64,000 nucleotides of DNA from Aquitalea pelogenes (lineage in GTDB: Bacteria > Pseudomonadota > Gammaproteobacteria > Burkholderiales > Chromobacteriaceae). This document shows positions 59,415 to 64,000 of the stretch, piece by piece. The DNA lies in contig NZ_LNQV01000022.1 in assembly GCF_001515305.1 (NCBI RefSeq), forward strand, positions 1 through 64,000, in the 5' to 3' direction. The notes beneath the pieces were generated by a model, which had not been told where the DNA came from, did no database searches, and saw only the letters and a list, made by a program, of their open reading frames with translations. Position numbers and translations under genes: made by a program. Each line of letters begins with the position of its first letter. Position 1 is the stretch's first letter.

Positions 59415-60853
59415 GTCATGCCTCCTACCGAACCGGCTAGCAGCAACAGGGCAAACAGCAGTCCGGCCATCAGGCTTGCCTTGTCCTTGACGGCAAACAC
59501 CAGCGGGTCGTCATGCATTTCGCCGCGTGCCGCGCGCAGCCACATCCAGCTGATCCAGAACAGCATCACCGGCACCGTTCCCCAGATCCACTCCGGTTGA
59601 CGGTACAACAACAGCACTTCCTTGCTGTTCAAATACATCGCTAGCACCAGTACGGCGGAAAATCCTGAAGCAACCCCCAGCATTTGCACCAAGGGCGCAT
59701 CTGTTGAGTAATAACCACGGCCATGGGCCTTGTGCTTGTTGTGCAGGATCTGCATTTGCAGTTCGGCAAAGCGTTTGACAAAGGACAGCGACAGGAACAG
59801 GAAACCGGAAAAAGCCAGCAACCAGAATGACATGCTGATGGATACTGCTGCCGCCCCGGACAGTATGCGCAAGGTGTACAGAATGGCAAGCGTGAGGCAA
59901 TCCACCAGCGCAAGTTGCTTGAGCTTGAGCGAGTACAGGCAGGTCAGCAGAAAATAGCCCACCAGCCAAGGCAGGAAACTGCCACCCACCTGGCAGGCAA
60001 TGCCAAAGCTGGCCAGCAGCAACAAAGGTGCGGTAATACAGCCCTGCCAGACCGGGACCGAACCCGAAGCAAACGGACGCTGGCATTTACGCGGATGGGC
60101 GCGATCGCTTTCCAGGTCCAGCAAGTCATTAGCGATATACACCGACGACGCACACAAGCTGAAGGCGAGGAAACCCAGTAGCAAGGACAGCCATGCATCC
60201 ATGTCGGCAATGCGATGGGCGGCAATCAAGGGAATAAACAGCAGGATGTTCTTCAGCCACTGGTGCATGCGCAATACGCGCCGCCAAACGGCAATGCCCT
60301 TGCAAGGACCGGCGAATACTTTTTCGACCTCTACGCAACTTTCAGCATCTTGCTGCACGGTAGCTGATGCATTCACCACGACACCCTTGCGTGCGCGCTC
60401 CCAGACTGCAATATCGGCAGTGGAGTTGCCAGCGTAATCGAAACCCTTTTCACCAAAGCGCTGCACCAGCGCATCAGCCTTGTTGGCTCCCGCCAGATTG
60501 ACGGCCCCTTCGCTAGCCATCACCTCGTCAAACACCTGCAGGTGTTCGGCAATGCGCTGGGCAATTTTCTGGTCGGATGCAGTACACAGGATCAGCCTGC
60601 GCCCCTGGGCATGTTGCGCGCGCAGCCAGTCCAAAAAAGGCTGGTTATAAGGCAGGCTTGCAGGATTGAAATCACCCGCGGCAGCCACTTTTTCTTTTAG
60701 CACGGCCTTGCCTTGCAGTAACCAGCCCGGCAGGCAAAACGCGGCAAGCGGCTTGGACTTCAACATGCTCAGCGTGGACTCATGCAGCATGTCGGAGTAA
60801 ATCAGCGTTCCGTCCAGATCGACACACAAGGGGGGATGAATATTCATTGTCAA
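59411..60853 (-). CDS. HAD phosphatase-UbiA prenyltransferase fusion (polyprenyl phosphoribosyltransferase type)
   Basis: 480 residues from TTG 60853 with AGGA 8 nt upstream; ATG 60847 is the alternative. Residues about 1-195 form a HAD phosphatase (CVDLDGTLIYSDM, LCTASDQK, YAGNSTADIAVWERA). Residues about 200-480 form a UbiA-family membrane domain with nine helices and the substrate motif NDLLDLESDRAHPRKCQRP, close to that of mycobacterial Rv3806c, which transfers 5-phosphoribose from PRPP to decaprenyl phosphate. The HAD part could remove the 5-phosphate, the job of a separate phosphatase in mycobacteria. Then DprE1- and DprE2-like enzymes would complete polyprenylphosphoryl-D-arabinofuranose. 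Confidence 0.87.
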   Translation of the reverse strand: MTMNIHPPLCVDLDGTLIYSDMLHESTLSMLKSKPLAAFCLPGWLLQGKAVLKEKVAAAGDFNPASLPYNQPFLDWLRAQHAQGRRLILCTASDQKIAQRIAEHLQVFDEVMASEGAVNLAGANKADALVQRFGEKGFDYAGNSTADIAVWERARKGVVVNASATVQQDAESCVEVEKVFAGPCKGIAVWRRVLRMHQWLKNILLFIPLIAAHRIADMDAWLSLLLGFLAFSLCASSVYIANDLLDLESDRAHPRKCQRPFASGSVPVWQGCITAPLLLLASFGIACQVGGSFLPWLVGYFLLTCLYSLKLKQLALVDCLTLAILYTLRILSGAAAVSISMSFWLLAFSGFLFLSLSFVKRFAELQMQILHNKHKAHGRGYYSTDAPLVQMLGVASGFSAVLVLAMYLNSKEVLLLYRQPEWIWGTVPVMLFWISWMWLRAARGEMHDDPLVFAVKDKASLMAGLLFALLLLAGSVGGMT

Positions 60854-60962
60854 TTGTTACATCCTGAACAGCAAACACGGGGTAATGCATTGCAAGCTGC
60901 ATGGGTAAAGTAAATGGACCGGTTCTGCCCAAACGCCAAGGGCCACCACCAACGGTGGCGGC

Positions 60963-62303
60963 TCAACATCCATCGCCTTGATCCGTCTTGGCCATGGCAA
61001 TCATCTCCGCCAGCAAAGCACCGGCCACAAACAACAACAGCTGCAACATGTGATCACGGAAGATACTCTCGTTGAGCATGCGCCCCAGGAAACCACACAC
61101 CATCAGCATCAGCATCAATCCGCGTACATCCTGCTGGTAACGAAAGCGTCGATAGCCGGTGACAAACAGGCTGGCACAAAACAGTAACCACAGCACAATG
61201 CCCGGCACACCCAGTGCCAGCCCAAGGTCGATGAAGCCGCTATGGGCATGCCCCAGATTATTCTTGATGCCCAAGCTAGTAGCAGCCTGGGCAAATACTT
61301 CGCGCATGAAGCCGAATCCAAGGGGATGGCTGGCAATCATGTCCAGACCACTGTGAATCCAGGCCACGCGTTTGAAGGCCGAGTCATCCACCGGTTCGCC
61401 GTTTGACATCAGCGGCAGGGGGCCGATCTGCGTCCAGCTGGGGTGATGCTGGTAGTCCCAGCCTGCAGCCACCGATTCGGTAAACGCCAGATTGCGACTG
61501 TCTTGCTTGATGGCATACACCACCAGTCCGCTCAGCGTTCCAATCACCACCAGCCAGATCAGCAATAACTTGGCCCAGCCATGCTTCACCCCCTGGAAAA
61601 TGGAATATAACAGCAGCATGGAAAAGCTGAGGTAGACCATGCCTATCATGCCGTTGCGCGCAGCAGCATGCAGGCTGACGAACACGAACAAGGCCAGAAT
61701 GGCCAGCAGCCATGGTTTGCTGATGCGGCTGACCCGTTGCCTGCCCCAATGACCAAAACACAGGGTGGCGACAACAAATGCCAACACGAAGTTGATCAGG
61801 AAGGTGAACTCAAGATACGTAGGTGTAGAAAATGTTTCTCGGTACGGCCAGGTACCTGTTGTAAGGTATTTGTAGGCTTCGATGCAAAACTCGGCCATCG
61901 CCAGAGCTATCCCACCGGCAATCACGACATCAATGATGGAAAACCTGCGCCATACCCGAAACAAAACCATTCCGATGAAAAACCACAATACAGCGATACC
62001 CAACTGGCTTCGTAATTCTGCCCTCGAGATATCTGGCCAGTGACTCAGAAACAAAGTATGTAAGGTTGCATACGCCATGAATAGGCCAAGAAACAGGATG
62101 GGATATTTGGCCATACGCACAACAGGCATACTACCGGCAATCAAGGGTAGCGCAAGTAATAGCAAACAGGCTTGCAATACATAGCGCAATGCGATGGTGT
62201 GTGAAACACTACAAGTGGCAACAAACAGGAACGATAAAAGAATAACCAATGAGCCATGCCATCGAGAATTCATCCAAGTATTGGCATTGAAATGACTAAA
62301 CAT
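60963..62303 (-). CDS. O-antigen ligase/polymerase-family membrane protein
   Basis: 446 residues with about twelve hydrophobic helices and one large periplasmic loop (about 275-350) containing SWTQIGPLPLMSNGEP and the ligase signature NLGHAHSGFIDLGLALGVPG, with an upstream Arg in LHAAARNGMIG. This is the Wzy_C/WaaL domain. It either joins O-antigen to lipid A-core or transfers glycans to protein (as in PglL/TfpO-type ligases); the loop alone does not distinguish them. The gene follows a GT9 gene after 9 bp and precedes the HAD-UbiA gene by 109 bp. Confidence 0.86.
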   Translation of the reverse strand: MFSHFNANTWMNSRWHGSLVILLSFLFVATCSVSHTIALRYVLQACLLLLALPLIAGSMPVVRMAKYPILFLGLFMAYATLHTLFLSHWPDISRAELRSQLGIAVLWFFIGMVLFRVWRRFSIIDVVIAGGIALAMAEFCIEAYKYLTTGTWPYRETFSTPTYLEFTFLINFVLAFVVATLCFGHWGRQRVSRISKPWLLAILALFVFVSLHAAARNGMIGMVYLSFSMLLLYSIFQGVKHGWAKLLLIWLVVIGTLSGLVVYAIKQDSRNLAFTESVAAGWDYQHHPSWTQIGPLPLMSNGEPVDDSAFKRVAWIHSGLDMIASHPLGFGFMREVFAQAATSLGIKNNLGHAHSGFIDLGLALGVPGIVLWLLFCASLFVTGYRRFRYQQDVRGLMLMLMVCGFLGRMLNESIFRDHMLQLLLFVAGALLAEMIAMAKTDQGDGC

Positions 62304-62312
62304 GCAATCCTC

Positions 62313-63434
62313 TTAATTCTTTGTTTCAGCCATATCATGTGAAATTTCTTTCTCATTGATATGTGGAAAATTATTATTCATGAGCCGGGCCAGCCCCTCG
62401 ACCAAAGCTGGCAATGGGATTGAGTACACCGAAAACTCGCCTGACTGAACAACAACGGCATTAGGATTATTGGGCCCCCAAGCTCGGCTATTCAAGTAAG
62501 TTGATGTTCTGTCCTTTTCATACAGACCCAACAGCGGCTTGTCGAATGCAGCTGCAGCATGAACGATGGATGTATCTGGCGATATAACCACATCAGCATG
62601 CTTTACCAAGGCCACCGCAGCAAAATAGGTTTTAAATGGAGATTTATGCATGCCAACTGTAATGATGCCAGCCAGATCCTCCTGTTTTGCGGTCAGTACA
62701 ATATTCCAGTCAGGATAATTCTCCTGCATGTAGGCAAGAATAGTATCCAGTTGCGCTTGCTCCAACCGGCGGTATGGACCTTCACCTTTCAGATTGATTA
62801 GCAAGGTTCGCTGTTTAGGCAGACTTTTAAGATAGGTTTGTACTTTGTCTTCTTCAACAGCATCAATATGAACATCATAATGTTTGTTGCAATCCTTGCA
62901 ATCAATCTGCAATGCCTCCAGCAAAGCAAAGTTCCGCCATGCAGCATGCTGATTCAAGCTGAAATCTTCTTTCAAATTGACATCAAATACCGGGTATGAT
63001 TCACGATTAAACCCAATAACATGTCGAACCTTGCTCCAACTCATCAGGACAATATCCTTGTAAGTTGGAACTTCATTTCTGAGGTCGATCAGCAGATCAT
63101 ACTTTTCCTTACGCAATTGCAAGGCCAGTTTGATTACCGAGAACAGCTTGTCGTTATGTACATGCAGTTGATCTACATGTGGATTCAATTTCAGCAACTC
63201 GGCATTGCGCAAACCTGCTATCACATCGACCTGCTTCCCCGCCAGTTTGAGTTCCCGAATGGCGATGGTGGATACGATCAGATCACCAAACTTGTCATTG
63301 TCTCTCAGAAAGAGGACTTTCCTGATGGATTCCGGCTTGAATACCGGAGCTGGGGCACGCTTCAACAGCCATAAGGCCAATTTGCCAAACATGGCTCTAC
63401 GCTTTGCATGCAGGGGGCCTAATCTGATTTTCAT
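62313..63434 (-). CDS. Glycosyltransferase family 9 (heptosyltransferase-like)
   Basis: 373 residues. GT9 features: VLFLRDNDKFGDLIVSTIAI (the nucleotide-sugar N-terminal motif), LLIDLRNEVPTYKDIVLM, INLKGEGPYRRLEQAQLDTI and VISPDTSIVHAAAAFDKPLL with the conserved Asp-Thr near the donor site. It probably adds a core sugar to lipopolysaccharide. Transcribed towards the ligase-family gene, and intermediate in base composition. A terminator and gltD lie upstream. Confidence 0.87.
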   Translation of the reverse strand: MKIRLGPLHAKRRAMFGKLALWLLKRAPAPVFKPESIRKVLFLRDNDKFGDLIVSTIAIRELKLAGKQVDVIAGLRNAELLKLNPHVDQLHVHNDKLFSVIKLALQLRKEKYDLLIDLRNEVPTYKDIVLMSWSKVRHVIGFNRESYPVFDVNLKEDFSLNQHAAWRNFALLEALQIDCKDCNKHYDVHIDAVEEDKVQTYLKSLPKQRTLLINLKGEGPYRRLEQAQLDTILAYMQENYPDWNIVLTAKQEDLAGIITVGMHKSPFKTYFAAVALVKHADVVISPDTSIVHAAAAFDKPLLGLYEKDRTSTYLNSRAWGPNNPNAVVVQSGEFSVYSIPLPALVEGLARLMNNNFPHINEKEISHDMAETKN

Positions 63435-63497
63435 ATGGTTTCGGAGCCTGGAGGTTCAGCCGATATCTATGCAGCTGGCAATTATCGCATGATTCAT

Positions 63498-63530
63498 GAA
63501 AAAAGCCCGCCAGACGGCGGGCTTCTTTAC
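63498..63530. terminator. Terminator between gltD and the GT9 gene
   Basis: AAAAGCCCGCC-AGAC-GGCGGGCTTCTTT, perfect 9-bp stem. On the - strand it terminates gltD, with a T run formed from the A run on the left. Confidence 0.82.
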
Positions 63531-63553
63531 TCAAGCTATCAGGCAGTCCCTGC

Positions 63554-64000
63554 TTACCACACCTGCAGGTAGCTCAGGATGCCTTCTGCCGCCTGACGGC
63601 CTTCGAACACGGCACGCACCACCAGGTCGGCACCGCGTACCTGGTCGCCGCCAGCGAAGATCTTGGCGTGGCTGGTCTGGTACTTGAACCTGGACTTTTC
63701 CGAGGCGATGGTGCGGCCATTGGGCTGGCTGCTGATGCCGGCGCGGTCGAACCAGCTGGCTGCTTCCACCTGGAAGCCGAAGGCGATAATGACGTGGTCG
63801 CACTCGATGCGCTCTTCGCTGCCCGGTACGATTTCGGCATTGCGACGGCCTTTGGCATCCGGCTCTCCCAGGCGGGTTTCGGCCAGGATTACCGCCAGCG
63901 CGCCATTGGGCAGTTGCTCGATGCCCACCGGCTGGCTGTTCCAGCGGAATTCCACGCCCTCTTCCTTGGCATTGGCCACTTCGCGCTTGGAGCCCGGCAT
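63554..64000 (-). CDS. gltD: Glutamate synthase small subunit, C-terminal part; 5' partial
   Basis: 148 codons to the window edge; the gene continues beyond base 64000. The segment begins MPGSKREVANAKEEGVEF, an internal piece of GltD (not a start), followed by the second NAD(P)H/FAD region: CDHVIIAFGFQVEAASWFDR and, at the end, IFAGGDQVRGADLVVRAVFE and GRQAAEGILSYL. GltD takes electrons from NADPH and passes them through iron-sulfur centres to GltB, which makes glutamate from glutamine and 2-oxoglutarate. Only the FAD/NADPH-binding C-terminus is seen; the cysteine-rich N-terminus lies outside. Confidence 0.92.
   Translation of the reverse strand: MPGSKREVANAKEEGVEFRWNSQPVGIEQLPNGALAVILAETRLGEPDAKGRRNAEIVPGSEERIECDHVIIAFGFQVEAASWFDRAGISSQPNGRTIASEKSRFKYQTSHAKIFAGGDQVRGADLVVRAVFEGRQAAEGILSYLQVW

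Overview
The window reads as a chromosomal segment of a betaproteobacterium of the order Neisseriales, most like Chromobacteriaceae (the Chromobacterium/Aquitalea/Vogesella group). The basis is the general protein style, the petABC-sspA-sspB order, the EIIA-HPr-EI plus NagE pair, a complete tyrosine-to-fumarate pathway, and an SAH riboswitch in front of ahcY. No phylogenetic computation was possible, so the genus is not fixed. Most of the window is G+C-rich. Three stretches are clearly A+T-rich and look acquired: 12.75-14.88 kb beside a tRNA-Phe gene, 45.2-52.0 kb inside an O-antigen-type locus, and 55.6-57.4 kb, a single membrane gene inside a G+C-rich cluster.

Layout. 0-6.8 kb: THUMP-type RNA methyltransferase, MarC-family membrane protein, KfrA-like coiled-coil DNA-binding protein, DctA, a LysR regulator divergent from a DoxX-family gene. 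7.2-11.9 kb: a GlcNAc-type PTS (three-domain EIIA-HPr-EI protein and NagE), then a Cof-type phosphatase. 12.9-15.0 kb: A+T-rich polytopic membrane protein next to tRNA-Phe. 15.1-20.0 kb: maiA, fahA, hmgA and hppD, divergent from an Lrp/AsnC regulator. 20.1-23.1 kb: a periplasmic binding protein paired with a membrane diguanylate cyclase. 23.1-27.4 kb: metF, riboswitch-controlled ahcY, a second diguanylate cyclase. 27.4-34.5 kb: sspB, sspA, petC, petB, petA, a Nif3-like gene, groL and groS with a CIRCE element.

34.5-63.5 kb is a surface-polysaccharide region. On the + strand rfbB-rfbD-rfbA-rfbC make dTDP-L-rhamnose and a Tle-like epimerase could convert it to dTDP-6-deoxy-L-talose. rfbF-rfbG-rfbH lead to a CDP-3,6-dideoxy-4-ketohexose intermediate, and directly behind them sit an SDR and a split transketolase, a combination that suggests a carbon-branched deoxysugar. 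A flippase, four glycosyltransferases and an acyltransferase follow. On the - strand, 52.0-60.9 kb encodes what looks like a lipid-linked D-arabinofuranose pathway: a HAD-UbiA fusion, DprE1-like and DprE2-like enzymes, GtrA, a flippase-like protein and a large GT-C-like membrane protein. An O-antigen-ligase-type protein and a GT9 enzyme come next. The window ends inside gltD.

Six genes (rlmL, nagF, nagE, ahcY, a GGDEF gene and rfbC) are broken by seven frameshifts. Every one is explained by a single missing base, often in a short homopolymer, and restoring the bases gives whole-codon lengths. They are most simply sequencing deletions rather than real pseudogenes; I annotate each gene as one frameshifted CDS.
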